Notes: generated by a model not told the origin, from the sequence alone. A DNA stretch of 64,000 nt from Streptomyces sp. NBC_01750 (GCF_035918095.1 NZ_CP109137.1:5830001-5894000); one strand, 5' to 3'. Shown: positions 1-9,211, counted from the first letter of the stretch. Numbers and translations: made by a program.

Positions 1-463
1 CGCTGTGTCCGTAGATGTCGGCGTCGACGACACCGACCTTCAGCCCGTCGGCCGCCATCGCCGCCGCCAGGTTCACGGTGACGGAGGACTTGCCGACTCC
101 GCCCTTGCCCGAGGCCACCGCGTACACCCTGGTCAATGAGCCGGGCTTGGCGAAGGGCACCTCGCGCTCCGCGGTCCCGCCGCGCAGCGAGCTCGCGAGC
201 TCCTTCCGCTGCTCGTCGCTCATCACGTCCAGCGTGACGTCGACGCGCGTGACGCCCTCGACGCGCGTGACCGCATCGGTCACATTCTTGGTGATCGTCT
301 CGCGCATAGGACAGCCGGAGACGGTGAGGTACACCGTGACGGCGACCGCTCCGTCCGCCCCGATCTCGACTGATTTGACCATGCCGAGTTCGGTGATCGG
401 TCGGTTGATCTCGGGGTCGTTCACCGTCGCCAGTGCTTCAAGCACCGCGTCTTCCGTAGCCAT
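1..463 (-). CDS. Mrp/ApbC-family Fe-S carrier ATPase, N-terminal part (cut by window edge)
   Basis: P-loop scaffold/carrier for iron-sulfur cluster assembly in the cytosol (family knowledge). Read from the ATG at 463, the first ~90 residues form a MIP18/DUF59-type domain (start MATEDAVLEALATVNDPEI, then a GCPMRETI segment carrying the conserved Cys). It is followed by the deviant Walker A GKGGVGKSS near residue 119 and VDADIYGHS, the typical Mrp/NBP35 P-loop sequence. The C-terminal half, including the CxxC metal site, is off the left edge, so the gene is incomplete. It lies 44 bp after the DUF1003 gene on the same strand and may be co-transcribed with it. Confidence 0.93.
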   Translation of the reverse strand, partial: MATEDAVLEALATVNDPEINRPITELGMVKSVEIGADGAVAVTVYLTVSGCPMRETITKNVTDAVTRVEGVTRVDVTLDVMSDEQRKELASSLRGGTAEREVPFAKPGSLTRVYAVASGKGGVGKSSVTVNLAAAMAADGLKVGVVDADIYGHS

Positions 464-507
464 ACGGACGATGGTACGGCGCTGACTCCCACTCCCGGAT
501 AGGGCGG

Positions 508-1101
508 TCAGCGGTCGCCTTCGTCACTCTCGTCCGGACGCTCGTGCGGGAATAGGCGACGCCCGTCCAGATCCTTGATCAGATCCTGGAATTCGGAGCG
601 GATCCAGTCGCGGGTCGCGACCTCGCCGAGCCCCATCCGCAGCGACGCGATCTCCCGTGTCAGGTATTCGGTGTCCGCGATCGACCGCTCGTTCTGCTTT
701 CGTTCCTGCTCATGTGTGACCCGGTCACGGTCGTCCTGCCGGTTCTGCGCCAGCAGGATCAGCGGGGCCGCGTACGAGGCCTGGAGCGACAGCATCAGCG
801 TCAGAAAGATGAACGGGTACGGGTCGAAACGCAGATCCCCGGGCGCGGAGATGTTCCAGACGACCCACATGATGATGATCAGCGTCATCCAGACCAGGAA
901 CCGGCCGGTCCCCAGGAAACGCGCGATCCGCTCCGAGAACCGGCCGAAGGCCTCGGGGTCGTACTCCGGCAGCAGACTGCGCCGTGGCGTGCGGGGCTGG
1001 TCGAGCCGGGCGCGGGGGCGCGGTGCCGCGCTCGCCCCGGCGGGCAGGCGCTCCTTCTGCTCGCTGCGATCGGTCAGCCCGTCCTGGCTGCCGCTACCCA
1101 T
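508..1101 (-). CDS. DUF1003 family membrane protein
   Basis: 197 residues. The N-terminal ~60 residues are polar and low-complexity. Two close hydrophobic segments follow (around WMTLIIIMWVVWNIS and FIFLTLMLSLQASYAAPLI), then a charged, coiled-coil-like tail rich in R/E/Q. This is the DUF1003 layout. The ATG at 1101 overlaps the end of the upstream CBS/MgtE-N gene by 8 bp, implying translational coupling. Function is unknown; the pairing with an MgtE-N/CBS protein suggests a role in divalent-cation or membrane homeostasis, which is inference. Confidence 0.85.
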   Translation of the reverse strand: MGSGSQDGLTDRSEQKERLPAGASAAPRPRARLDQPRTPRRSLLPEYDPEAFGRFSERIARFLGTGRFLVWMTLIIIMWVVWNISAPGDLRFDPYPFIFLTLMLSLQASYAAPLILLAQNRQDDRDRVTHEQERKQNERSIADTEYLTREIASLRMGLGEVATRDWIRSEFQDLIKDLDGRRLFPHERPDESDEGDR

Positions 1102-2401
1102 GGGCGGGCTCTCCGCTGGGGGACTTGTCGTCGGAGGACTCTTCGTGGGCGAACTCCTCGAACTCCGTCTCCCGCCAGTCGTCCGGCAGCAGATGGTCGA
1201 GTACGTCGTCGACGGTCACCGCTCCCAGCAGCGAACCGCTCTCGTCGACGACCGGCGCCGCCACCATGTTGTACGCGGCGAGATAGCTGGTGACCGCGGG
1301 CAGCGAGGTGTCCGGCGCCAGCGGCGGCAGATCGCTCTCCACGATCGAGCTGACCAGGGTGAACGGCGGGTCCCGCAGCAGCCGCTGGAAGTGCACCGTG
1401 CCCAGGTACTTGCCGGTCGGCGTCTCGTCCGGCGGCCGGCAGACGTACACCTGCGCGGCGAGAGCCGGGGAGAGGTCCTGCTGTCGCACCCGCGCCAAGG
1501 CGTCGGCGACCGTCGCGTCCGGCCGCAGCACGATCGGCTCGGTGGTCATCAGACCGCCCGCCGTCCGCTCCTCGTACGCGAGCAGCCGCCGCACGTCCGC
1601 TGCGTCGTCGGGCCGCATCAGCGCCAGCAGCCGTTCCTTGTCCTCCTCCGGCAGCTCGGACAGCAGGTCGGCCGCGTCGTCCGGGTCCATGGCCTCCAGG
1701 ACGTCCGCCGCGCGCTCCTCCTTGAGCTTGCCGAGGATCTCCACCTGGTCGTCGTCCGGCAGCTCCTCAAGGACGTCCGCCAGCCGGTCGTCGTCGAGCG
1801 CCGCCGCCACTTCGGCGCGCCGCTTCGGCGAGAGGTGGTGCAGCACATTGGCGAGGTCGGCGGGGCGCAGCTGTTCGAAGGTCGCGAGCAGGCTCTCGGC
1901 GCCCTGGCCGTGCTCCTCCAGCGAGAAGCCGGTGACCGCCGACCACTCGACGGTCAGCGTCTCGCCCTTGCGGCGCAGCGCCCCGGGCTTGCCCTTCCGC
2001 ACGAAGACCTTGTCGATCTCCCACTCACGACGGGCCGGCAGCTGCTGGATCGAGACATCGAGGACCGTGGCCTCCTCGCCGGTCTCGACCAGTCGCACGC
2101 GCCGGTCCAGCAGCTCGCCGAGTACCAGGCGCTCGGTCGGACGCTGCTCGAAGCGCCGCACGTTGAGTACGCCCGTGGTGATGACCTGGCCCGACTCGAC
2201 GCCGGTCACCCGGGTCATCGGGAGGAAGATCCGGCGGCGGCTGAGCACCTCGACCACCATGCCGAGCAATCGCGGCGGACGGCGGCCGACGCGCAGCATC
2301 GCCACCAGGTCGCGGACGCGCCCCACCTGGTCGCCCTGGGGGTCGAAGACCGGCACGCCGGCGAGGTGCGAGACAAAGATCCGGGGGGCGGCTGGTGCCA
2401 T
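1094..2401 (-). CDS. Soluble MgtE N-domain / CBS-pair protein with N-terminal PRC-barrel
   Basis: 435 residues. The first ~90 residues look like a PRC-barrel (FVSHLAGVPVFDPQG, RVRDLVAML). Roughly residues 170-290 are the right-handed MgtE N-domain superhelix, with repeated LADVLEEL/AADVLEAM/AADLLSEL units. A CBS pair follows to the end (TAGGLMTTEPIVLRPDATV, MVAAPVVDESGSLLGAVTV). The five-helix MgtE membrane channel is missing, so this is a regulatory or sensor version and not a transporter. The ATG at 2401 is followed after 8 bp of overlap by the DUF1003 gene. In MgtE the same domains sense Mg2+; ligand binding here is inferred. Confidence 0.86.
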   Translation of the reverse strand: MAPAAPRIFVSHLAGVPVFDPQGDQVGRVRDLVAMLRVGRRPPRLLGMVVEVLSRRRIFLPMTRVTGVESGQVITTGVLNVRRFEQRPTERLVLGELLDRRVRLVETGEEATVLDVSIQQLPARREWEIDKVFVRKGKPGALRRKGETLTVEWSAVTGFSLEEHGQGAESLLATFEQLRPADLANVLHHLSPKRRAEVAAALDDDRLADVLEELPDDDQVEILGKLKEERAADVLEAMDPDDAADLLSELPEEDKERLLALMRPDDAADVRRLLAYEERTAGGLMTTEPIVLRPDATVADALARVRQQDLSPALAAQVYVCRPPDETPTGKYLGTVHFQRLLRDPPFTLVSSIVESDLPPLAPDTSLPAVTSYLAAYNMVAAPVVDESGSLLGAVTVDDVLDHLLPDDWRETEFEEFAHEESSDDKSPSGEPAHG

Positions 2402-2581
2402 TCTGCGCGCCTCCTCTTTGCCCTCGAATGCCGCTGTTTGACGGCTTCAGGCTAGCCCGTGCCGTTCCGTGGCGCCCCGGCTGGCGTCCGTACGGCTCCC
2501 TGAGGATCGATGTGCCCAGCACGGGTACGCTGCCGTCTGCCACCCATGACTCACGACTCGCAGATGAGAGGCAGTGCGCTT

Positions 2582-3349
2582 GTGACTCCCCTCCCCCTGG
2601 CTGCCCGAGCCCGCCGGGCCGCGCTCTCGGTAGTGCTCTGCGCCGGGCTGGCCGCGGCGCTCACGGCATGCGGCGGCGAGGATCCGGACGCGGGGACCAA
2701 CGGCGTCGGAAAGCTGTCCGCCACCGACATCGAGACGAAGGCGCGCGACGCCGCGCACGCGGCGACGTCGGTACGGCTCTCCGGCACGCTGGTCAGCAAG
2801 GGCGGTACGTACAAGCTGAACATGCGGCTCAAACACGACGGCGGCACCGGCTCCGTCACCTCGAAGGACAACACCTTCGCACTGCTGCGGGTCGGCGACG
2901 AGCTCTATCTGAAGGCCGACGCGGGCTTCTGGAGCCATGCGGATGCCAAGGACAAGGAGAACCCGAGCAAGTCCGACACGGACGCGGCGGGCAAGCTCGA
3001 GGACATGTATGTGAAGGTGCCGGAGGGCGATCCGGCGTACAAGCAGTTCCGCGGCTTCACGGACATGGATGTGCTGCTCGAGGGCCTGCTCGGGATGCAG
3101 GGCAAGCTCAGTACGGGCGACCGCACCGAGGTGGGCGGTGTGCGCGCCATCAAGGTCATCGGCGGCCAGGGCGAGGGCGGCACGCTGGATGTCTCGCTGG
3201 AGGGCAAACCGTATCCGCTGCAGTTCGCACGGGCGGGCGGCGCGGGCGTGCTGACGCTGGCGGACTGGGACAGGGACTTCACGCTCGTGGCGCCGGAGAA
3301 GGACGAGACGGTCGACTACGGCCGCCAGCTGCCGAAGACCAGCGACTAG
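2582..3349 (+). CDS. Predicted lipoprotein, LppX/LprG-like
   Basis: 255 residues from the chosen GTG at 2582, which has GAGAGG 10 nt upstream; an in-frame ATG at 2564 is the alternative. The signal peptide has an Arg-rich n-region, a hydrophobic core and a lipobox LTAC with Cys at about residue 30, so the protein should be lipid-anchored on the outer face of the membrane. The mature part (ATSVRLSGTLVSKGG, DELYLKADAGFW, VRAIKV) resembles LppX/LprAFG-type lipid-binding beta folds and the paralogue at 55721. Divergent from the MgtE-N/CBS gene. Ligand unknown. Confidence 0.8.
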   Translation: MTPLPLAARARRAALSVVLCAGLAAALTACGGEDPDAGTNGVGKLSATDIETKARDAAHAATSVRLSGTLVSKGGTYKLNMRLKHDGGTGSVTSKDNTFALLRVGDELYLKADAGFWSHADAKDKENPSKSDTDAAGKLEDMYVKVPEGDPAYKQFRGFTDMDVLLEGLLGMQGKLSTGDRTEVGGVRAIKVIGGQGEGGTLDVSLEGKPYPLQFARAGGAGVLTLADWDRDFTLVAPEKDETVDYGRQLPKTSD

Positions 3350-3437
3350 ACCCGCAACCCGCAACCAGAGACCAGCGACCGGAGATCAGCGACCGGAGGC
3401 CGGCTGTCTCCCTGAGCTCCGCACCGGACCCCGGCCC

Positions 3438-4001
3438 TCAGTCACCGGACGGATCGGCCGTGGGCCGGCCGCGCCTCTTCTTGCGCCTCAGGAGCAACGG
3501 CAAAGCCGCCGGCGCGGGCTGCCGCGTCGTCGCCGGCGTAGGCAGCGGTACGGCCGCCCCCGAAGTGTCCGGCAGGTCCGTGGTCACGTCCCGCGGCTCG
3601 AGGCGCAGCACCCGGCACTCGCGTGCCCAGCGCTCCGTCATCTGCTCCGCGTCCGGCGCGTTCAGGCGCTTGCCCTTGAGTTCGGCGACGGCCGACTCCC
3701 ACTCCTCGGAGTGCGGGACGAGTTCGCCCACCGACGCCGTCCAGACGACCAGCCGGCCGCCCTTGTCCTTGCTGCGGACCGTGACCTCGGCCGTTCCGCC
3801 GGCTGTCAGCTGCGGCAGTGGCTGCTCGCCGGGGCCGTCGCCGACGATATGCGCGGCGCCGTCGTGCCACACGTGCCAGAGCGCCTGTCGGGGACCGTCG
3901 CCGCGGACCCAGATGAGGCCGGACTTCTTCGTGGCCTCCTCGACGAGCGCCTGACCGGGCCGTGGGATCTCCCCAGCGAGGCGAGGGGAATGGTCTGTCA
4001 T
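3438..4001 (-). CDS. Conserved hypothetical protein
   Basis: 187 residues, no signal peptide. The N-terminal ~125 residues (SGLIWVRGDGPRQALWHVW, AHIVGDGPGEQPLP, VTVRSKDKGGRLVVW) look like a small split-barrel or FMN-binding-like fold, though I cannot assign a family with certainty. The tail from about 150 is Pro/Ala-rich and ends in a basic RRKKRRGR stretch. Its start lies 13 bp after the stop of corA on the same strand, so the two are probably one transcript. No function is assigned. Confidence 0.75.
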   Translation of the reverse strand: MTDHSPRLAGEIPRPGQALVEEATKKSGLIWVRGDGPRQALWHVWHDGAAHIVGDGPGEQPLPQLTAGGTAEVTVRSKDKGGRLVVWTASVGELVPHSEEWESAVAELKGKRLNAPDAEQMTERWARECRVLRLEPRDVTTDLPDTSGAAVPLPTPATTRQPAPAALPLLLRRKKRRGRPTADPSGD

Positions 4002-4014
4002 GCCCGCAGCCTAT

Positions 4015-5130
4015 CTACAGCCAGCCGTTGCGCTTCAGGGTGCGGTGGATCGCGAGACAGACGCCGATGATGCCGGTGAGCACCATGGGATACCCGTACT
4101 TCCAGTGCAGCTCGGGCATGTGGTCGAAATTCATGCCGTACACACCGCACACCGCCGTCGGCACGGCGATGATCGCCGCCCAGGAGGTGATCTTGCGCAT
4201 GTCCTCGTTCTGCGCGACCGTCGCCTGCGCCAGATTTGCCTGCAGGATGGAGTTCAGCAGCTCGTCGAAGCCGATGACCTCCTCCTGCACCCGGGCGAGG
4301 TGGTCGGCGACATCGCGGAAGTACTTCTGGATGTCCGGGTCGACCAGCCGCATCGGACGCTCGCTGAGCAGCTGCATCGGCCGCAGCAGTGGGGACACGG
4401 CCCGCTTGAACTCCAGCACCTCGCGCTTGAGCTGGTAGATCCGGCCGGCGTCGCTGCCGCGCGGGCTGCCTTTCGCGGGCGCGGAGAAGACATCGATCTC
4501 GACCTCGTCGATATCGTCCTGCACGGCCGCGGCCACCGCGATGTACCCGTCGACCACATGGTCGGCGATGGAGTGCAGCACCGCGGACGGCCCTTTGGCG
4601 AGCAGCTCGTTGTCCTCCTCGAGCCGGTGCCGGAGTGCCCGCAGCGAGCCCTTGCCGCCGTGCCGCACCGTGATGACGAAGTCCCGGCCGGTGAAGCACA
4701 TCACCTCGCCGGTCTCGACGACCTCGCTGGTCGCCGTGAGCTCCGCGTGCTCGACGTAGTGGATCGTCTTGAAGACGGTGAACAGTGTGTCGTCGTACCG
4801 CTCCAGCTTGGGCCGCTGGTGGGCGTGGACGGCGTCCTCGACGGCCAGCGGGTGCAACCCGAACTCCGCTGCGATACCGGCGAATTCGGCCTCTGTCGGC
4901 TCATGCAGCCCGATCCACGCGAAGCCGCCGCCGTCGCGTACCCGCAGCATCGCCTCGCGCGGGGTCTGGCAGGCCTCGCTCTCCATCCGCTTTCCGTCGC
5001 GGTAGACCGCGCAGTCGACGACGGCGCTGGAGGCGGAAGGATCGCGAGTGGTGTCGTACGTGCTGTACGGGGTGTTGCTCTTGCGCAGGGACGGACGGAC
5101 CGCTGCACGCAGGTCACGGATCATCGACAT
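4015..5130 (-). CDS. corA: CorA family magnesium/cobalt transporter
   Basis: 371 residues. Homopentameric Mg2+/Co2+ channel of the inner membrane (family knowledge). A long cytoplasmic alpha/beta N-domain (AYRDGKRMES; GFAWIGLHEPTEAEF) is followed by helices and two C-terminal membrane segments, the first ending in the signature YGMNF; the extreme C-terminus is basic (HRTLKRNGWL). The ATG at 5130 is preferred because GAAGGAG sits about 7 nt upstream; a GTG at 5145 would place that site inside the gene. The soluble MgtE-N/CBS gene lies 1.6 kb away, a second magnesium-linked gene in the neighbourhood. Confidence 0.93.
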   Translation of the reverse strand: MSMIRDLRAAVRPSLRKSNTPYSTYDTTRDPSASSAVVDCAVYRDGKRMESEACQTPREAMLRVRDGGGFAWIGLHEPTEAEFAGIAAEFGLHPLAVEDAVHAHQRPKLERYDDTLFTVFKTIHYVEHAELTATSEVVETGEVMCFTGRDFVITVRHGGKGSLRALRHRLEEDNELLAKGPSAVLHSIADHVVDGYIAVAAAVQDDIDEVEIDVFSAPAKGSPRGSDAGRIYQLKREVLEFKRAVSPLLRPMQLLSERPMRLVDPDIQKYFRDVADHLARVQEEVIGFDELLNSILQANLAQATVAQNEDMRKITSWAAIIAVPTAVCGVYGMNFDHMPELHWKYGYPMVLTGIIGVCLAIHRTLKRNGWL

Positions 5131-5543
5131 GGCTGGCTCCTTCACGGAGAGGCCGTCGGCGAGTGGCGTGGCGCAGCCCGGAATGAGGACGTGATGCGTA
5201 CGTCCGCAAAGCGGGCGGCACCGCGGGATCGCGGTGACGGCGTTCGCTACAGACAGGCAAAAACGAAGTGCTCTTCCGTCGTGCGAAATGCCGTGGGCCC
5301 CGTGCGGGAAGGCCTCAGATCACTGCGGAATGTTTCCGTGCGGAAGAGCGGTTGGTACTGACCGGTCGACTTCGATCCACCGCAGCCCCACCTCCTCCGG
5401 CCGGTCCCCCGTAGGGGATGACGTGTCGTCGGGACTCGAGAGCAACGCTTCTGCGTGCCATCCCGACCAGCGGCCAAGACTATCAGCCGACTGGGGGCCA
5501 ATCCCTTCGTTTGCCCGTTCCTTACGCGCTTTATGCTCGCGGC
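5131..5543. other. 413-bp intergenic region between divergent corA and the SUFU-domain gene
   Basis: No gene was found here. Promoters for both divergent genes must lie in it. I looked for the M-box/ykoK magnesium riboswitch core upstream of corA and did not recognise it. The stretch contains short self-complementary GC segments (around 5275-5350) but no convincing terminator. Confidence 0.4.
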
Positions 5544-6137
5544 ATGGAAGAAGTTCTTGTTCTGGTCGAGGCCAGGCTGCGTACGGCACTTGGCGAACCG
5601 GACGCGCGCGCCGCGGTGACATTCCTCGGTACGGACCGCATCGAGGTGCTCCGCTTCCTGGACCGGGACGGTGACGGCGTCGTGCGCTACGCCACCCTCG
5701 GCATGTCCGCGCATCCGATGACAGACCCCACCGCGGCCCTCGCCGACCCGGTGAAGGGCCCGCGCGCGGAGCTGGTCCTCTCGGTGAGGGCCGGGGTCGC
5801 CGACACCGACAAGGTGCTCCGCACGCTCGCCGTACTGGCCGCCTCACCGCAGGTCGAGGGCGTGGTCGTGGCACCGGGCGCCTCGCTGGACGTCGGCGAT
5901 CCGCTCTGGCCCTCCGCACCGTTCAGCTCGGTGCTCGTCGCGGAGCCGGGCGGCCTGGTGGAGGACCTGGAGCTGGACGAGCCGATGGATCCGGTGCACT
6001 TCCTGCCGCTGCTCCCGATGACACCGAACGAGGCCGCGTGGAAGCGGGTGCACGGCGCGCAGGAGCTCCAGGAGCGGTGGCTGACGCACGGTACGGACCT
6101 GCGCGATCCGCTGCGCAGGTCCGTAACTCTCGACTGA
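5544..6137 (+). CDS. Suppressor-of-fused (SUFU) domain protein
   Basis: 197 residues from the ATG at 5544. The whole length matches the bacterial SUFU-like fold: RTALGEPDARAAVTFLG, VVRYATLGMSAHPM, GPRAELVLSVRAG and the C-terminal FLPLLPMTPNEAAWKR signature. In-frame codons upstream of 5544 are read from intergenic-type sequence, so a longer form is unlikely. Bacterial SUFU proteins are often associated with toxin immunity, but this copy is a stand-alone housekeeping-type gene with no toxin neighbour. Cytosolic; function unknown. Confidence 0.85.
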   Translation: MEEVLVLVEARLRTALGEPDARAAVTFLGTDRIEVLRFLDRDGDGVVRYATLGMSAHPMTDPTAALADPVKGPRAELVLSVRAGVADTDKVLRTLAVLAASPQVEGVVVAPGASLDVGDPLWPSAPFSSVLVAEPGGLVEDLELDEPMDPVHFLPLLPMTPNEAAWKRVHGAQELQERWLTHGTDLRDPLRRSVTLD

Positions 6138-6143
6138 GGTCCT

Positions 6144-7376
6144 CTAGTTGGCGAAGACCGTCGCACCGTCCTGGGTGGCGTGGACGGGCTGGAGCCGCTC
6201 CGCCTCGCGGCTCAGCGAGGTGCGCCGTACCCGGACGATGCCGGCGCCGGTCACGGCCGCGACCGCCGCGACCACGAAGGGGATGTGGATGTTGCTCCAC
6301 TCCTCGATCTTCGGCGCGAAGCAGGGCGCTGCGGCCGCGGCGAACCAGCGGACGAAGTTGTAGCCCGCGCTGGCCACCGGCCGCGGCGCGTCCGAGACGC
6401 CCAGCGCCAGCTCTGTGTACACGGTGTTGTTCAGGCCGATGAAGGCGCCGGACACGATCGTCCCGACGACGGCAACCGTGTGGTTCCCGTATCCGATGAC
6501 CAGCAGGTCGACGGCGAGCAGCAGCAGCGAGCAGCCCAGCACCTTGAGTGACCCCAGGCGCGCCTGCAGCCGCGGTGCCACCAGTACGGAGAAGACCGCG
6601 AGCAGCACGCCCCAGGCGAAGAACACCGCGCCCGACGTGTACGGCGTCATGTTCAGCACGAACGGTGTGAAGGCCAGCACGGTGAAGAACGCGTAGTTGT
6701 AGAAGAAGGCCGAGGCGGCCGCGGAGGCCAGGCCGCCGTGTCCGAGCGCCTTCACGGGGTCGAGCAGCGAAGTCTTGCGTGCGGGCTTCGGCTGCTCCTT
6801 GAGGAAGGCCGCGATGCACAGGAGGCCGATCGCCATCAGGGCCGCGGTTCCGAAGAAGGGGTAGCGCCAGCTGGCGTCGCCGAGCAGCGCGCCGAGCAGT
6901 GGTCCGCAGGCCATGCCGAGGCCGAGCGCCGACTCGTAGAGCAGGATCGCCGCGGCGCTTCCGCCGGCCGCCGCGCCGACGATGACGGCGAGTGAGGTCG
7001 AGACGAAGAGTGCGTTGCCAAGGCCCCAGCCTGCCCGGAGGCCGACGAGTTCGCCGACGGAGCCGGAGGTGCCGGAGAGCGCGGCGAAGACGATGACGAG
7101 CGCGAGCCCGGCGAGCAGGGTTTTCTTGCCGCCGATGCGGCTGGAGACGAAGCCGGTGACGAGCATCGCGACCGCGGTGATCAGGAAGTACGAGGTGAAC
7201 AGCAGCGAGACCTGACTGGGCGTCGCGGCCAGGCCCCTGGCGATGGACGGCAGGATCGGGTCCACCAGGCCGATCCCCATGAAGGCGACGACGGATGCCC
7301 CGGCCGTGGCCCAGACGGCCTTCGGCTGACGCAGGATGCTGGTGGCTCCCTCGTCGTACGGATCCTTTCCGTGCAT
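6144..7376 (-). CDS. MFS transporter (12-TM efflux type)
   Basis: 410 residues from the ATG at 7376, with GAGGAG about 7 nt upstream. About 12 hydrophobic segments, motif-A-like FVSSRIGGKKTLLAG between TM2 and TM3, and GPLLGALLGDASWRYPFF at the TM5/TM6 end, typical of drug/metabolite antiporters. The N-terminus is short and polar; a basic tail follows the last helix. It converges with the SUFU-domain gene (6 bp between stops). The AT-rich region upstream (7380-7480) is unlike its surroundings and probably holds the operator. Substrate not predictable. Confidence 0.88.
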   Translation of the reverse strand: MHGKDPYDEGATSILRQPKAVWATAGASVVAFMGIGLVDPILPSIARGLAATPSQVSLLFTSYFLITAVAMLVTGFVSSRIGGKKTLLAGLALVIVFAALSGTSGSVGELVGLRAGWGLGNALFVSTSLAVIVGAAAGGSAAAILLYESALGLGMACGPLLGALLGDASWRYPFFGTAALMAIGLLCIAAFLKEQPKPARKTSLLDPVKALGHGGLASAAASAFFYNYAFFTVLAFTPFVLNMTPYTSGAVFFAWGVLLAVFSVLVAPRLQARLGSLKVLGCSLLLLAVDLLVIGYGNHTVAVVGTIVSGAFIGLNNTVYTELALGVSDAPRPVASAGYNFVRWFAAAAAPCFAPKIEEWSNIHIPFVVAAVAAVTGAGIVRVRRTSLSREAERLQPVHATQDGATVFAN

Positions 7377-7536
7377 GGACGGCTCCTCTGTTTCTCTGCT
7401 TCTCCACTGGATCGTTGCGATGTACAAACAATAATTTAGACAACCTAATGAATTCAAGTTACAACTACTTTTGGCCGGAGCGGGCACACTCCGGACGGGT
7501 GATCGTCCTTGACGCGGCGACGGCCGGAGAGGACCG
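7377..7536. promoter_or_regulatory. AT-rich divergent promoter/operator region
   Basis: This stretch is much more AT-rich than the flanking genes (for example AACAATAATTTAGACAACC near 7427-7445). It lies between the MFS gene and the divergent zinc-ribbon gene. Such AT-rich islands upstream of efflux genes are typical MarR/TetR/ArsR operator sites. No perfect palindrome was found, so the regulator is unknown. Confidence 0.4.
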
Positions 7537-8184
7537 TTGAGCGCTATGAGGGGCGAACCCAGTTGCCCGAAGTGCGGTAGCCGGGTGAGGGCGCCCGGTC
7601 TCTTTGCCGACTCGTGGCAGTGCGATGTGCACGGAGCGGTGCACCCGCTGCAGCCGGTGATCCCGCCCAGCGTCGAGGCCCTCGGTGTGGTCGTGCACCG
7701 CGCGAGAGTCCCCGTGTGGATGCCGTGGCCGCTGCCCGTGGGGTGGCTCTTCACCGGTGTCGCGTATGCGGGGGACGACCGAAGCGGAGGCCGCGCCACC
7801 GCCGTGGCCTGCTCGGGGCCCGGCCCGCTCGGTGGGATGGGTGAGCTGCTCCTGGTCGCCGAGGAACTGGGTGTGGGCCTCGGTGCGCGCTACGCCGGTA
7901 TCGACGGACCCGACCCGGGCCCGCACATCTGCGTCGACAAACCGCCGCAGGCCAAGCTGCTCGCCGCCGGCCGCCCCACCCCGCTGTGGCATGTGGCCGA
8001 CGCTCCCGAGGACCGCGCGGTATTCGCCGGCGAGGCACGCGGGCTGTGGCTGTGGGCGATCGTCTGGCCCGAGCAGTCCGGGCTGCTGATGTACGACGAG
8101 CTGGTGCTGACCGACCTGCGGGACTTGGGTGCCGAGATGGAGCTGCTGCCCTGCGGGGCGCTGTCGCCGCGGCTTCTCTCGTAG
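7537..8184 (+). CDS. Conserved actinobacterial protein with N-terminal zinc ribbon (DUF6758-like)
   Basis: 215 residues. A CPKCG pair near residues 10-14 and a later C-x-VH motif suggest a small zinc ribbon; the rest is one globular domain (PWPLPVGWLFTGVAYAGDD, DKPPQAKLLAAGRPTPLWH). TTG 7537 is 4 nt after GGAGAGG and ATG 7546 is 13 nt after it; the start is uncertain. It is followed 108 bp later by the PHP phosphoesterase gene. I associate it with the DUF6758 family from memory of Streptomyces gene order. No function is known. Confidence 0.72.
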   Translation: MSAMRGEPSCPKCGSRVRAPGLFADSWQCDVHGAVHPLQPVIPPSVEALGVVVHRARVPVWMPWPLPVGWLFTGVAYAGDDRSGGRATAVACSGPGPLGGMGELLLVAEELGVGLGARYAGIDGPDPGPHICVDKPPQAKLLAAGRPTPLWHVADAPEDRAVFAGEARGLWLWAIVWPEQSGLLMYDELVLTDLRDLGAEMELLPCGALSPRLLS

Positions 8185-8292
8185 TCCGGTCCCGTGGTCC
8201 GCGGGCGGCTTCTGCGGTGAACCAGCGCTGTTCGAATCCCCGATACACTTGACCGTCCCCCTGTCCGCCTGCCGTCCCTGGAGTCACGCGTC

Positions 8293-9156
8293 GTGCGCAT
8301 CGATCTGCACACCCACTCCACGGCATCGGACGGTACGGACACCCCCGCCGAGCTGGTGCGCAACGCCTCCGCGGCCGGTCTGGACGTCGTCGCACTCACC
8401 GACCACGACACCACCCGCGGCCACGCCGAGGCGATCGCCGCCCTCCCGGAGAACGTGACTCTGGTCACCGGAGCCGAACTCTCCTGCCGCATCGACGGCG
8501 TGAGCCTGCATCTGCTCGCGTACCTCTTCGACGCCGACGAGCCCGAGCTGCTGCGCGAGCGCGAGCTCGTACGGGACGACCGGGTGCCGCGCGCCCGGGC
8601 CATGGTGGCCAAGCTCCAGGAGCTGGGCGTTCCCGTGGAGTGGTCCCAGGTGGCCCGTATCGCCGGGGACGGCTCGGTCGGACGCCCGCACATCGCCTCC
8701 GCGCTCGTCGAACTCGGCGTCGTACCCACCGTCTCCGACGCCTTCACGCCGGAGTGGATCGCCGACGGCGGCCGTGCGCACATCACCAAGCACGAACTCG
8801 ACCCCTTCACGGCGGTCCGGCTGGTCAAGGCCGCCGGTGGCGTCACCGTCTTCGCGCACCCGCTCGCCGTCCAGCGCGGTCGTACGGTGCCCGAGTCCGC
8901 GATAGCCGATCTCGCCGCGTGCGGCCTGGACGGCATCGAGGTCGACCATATGGACCATGACGCGCCGACGCGTGCCCGGCTGCGCGGCCTCGCCGCCGAC
9001 CTCGGGCTGCTGGCCACCGGGTCCAGCGACTATCACGGCAGCCGCAAGACCTGTGTGCTCGGCGAGTACACCACCGACCCGGAGATCTACGGCGAGATCA
9101 CGCGTCGCGCGACCGGCGCGTTCCCGGTGCCGGGCGCCGGCGGAGGCCGCTCGTAA
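8293..9156 (+). CDS. PHP-domain phosphoesterase (TrpH/YciV-like)
   Basis: 287 residues from GTG 8293. The four PHP metal-binding motifs are present: HTHS at residues 6-9, LTDHDT near 36, the FAHPL motif in the middle and SSDYHG near the C-terminus. The family includes 3',5'-nucleotide phosphatases and RNase AM-type 5'-3' exonucleases acting on short RNA; which applies here cannot be told. Cytosolic. It is followed by marC after 55 bp in the same direction, an arrangement I recall as conserved in streptomycetes. Confidence 0.88.
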   Translation: MRIDLHTHSTASDGTDTPAELVRNASAAGLDVVALTDHDTTRGHAEAIAALPENVTLVTGAELSCRIDGVSLHLLAYLFDADEPELLRERELVRDDRVPRARAMVAKLQELGVPVEWSQVARIAGDGSVGRPHIASALVELGVVPTVSDAFTPEWIADGGRAHITKHELDPFTAVRLVKAAGGVTVFAHPLAVQRGRTVPESAIADLAACGLDGIEVDHMDHDAPTRARLRGLAADLGLLATGSSDYHGSRKTCVLGEYTTDPEIYGEITRRATGAFPVPGAGGGRS

Positions 9157-9211
9157 CTCTCCGGCCGCTCTCTTCCGTCTGTACGACCCCTCTTCGCGCT
9201 AGGCCCTCACT

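Noticed and set aside
5131..5543. Mg2+ riboswitch (M-box) upstream of corA
   Set aside because: The conserved M-box core sequences were not found in the leader.
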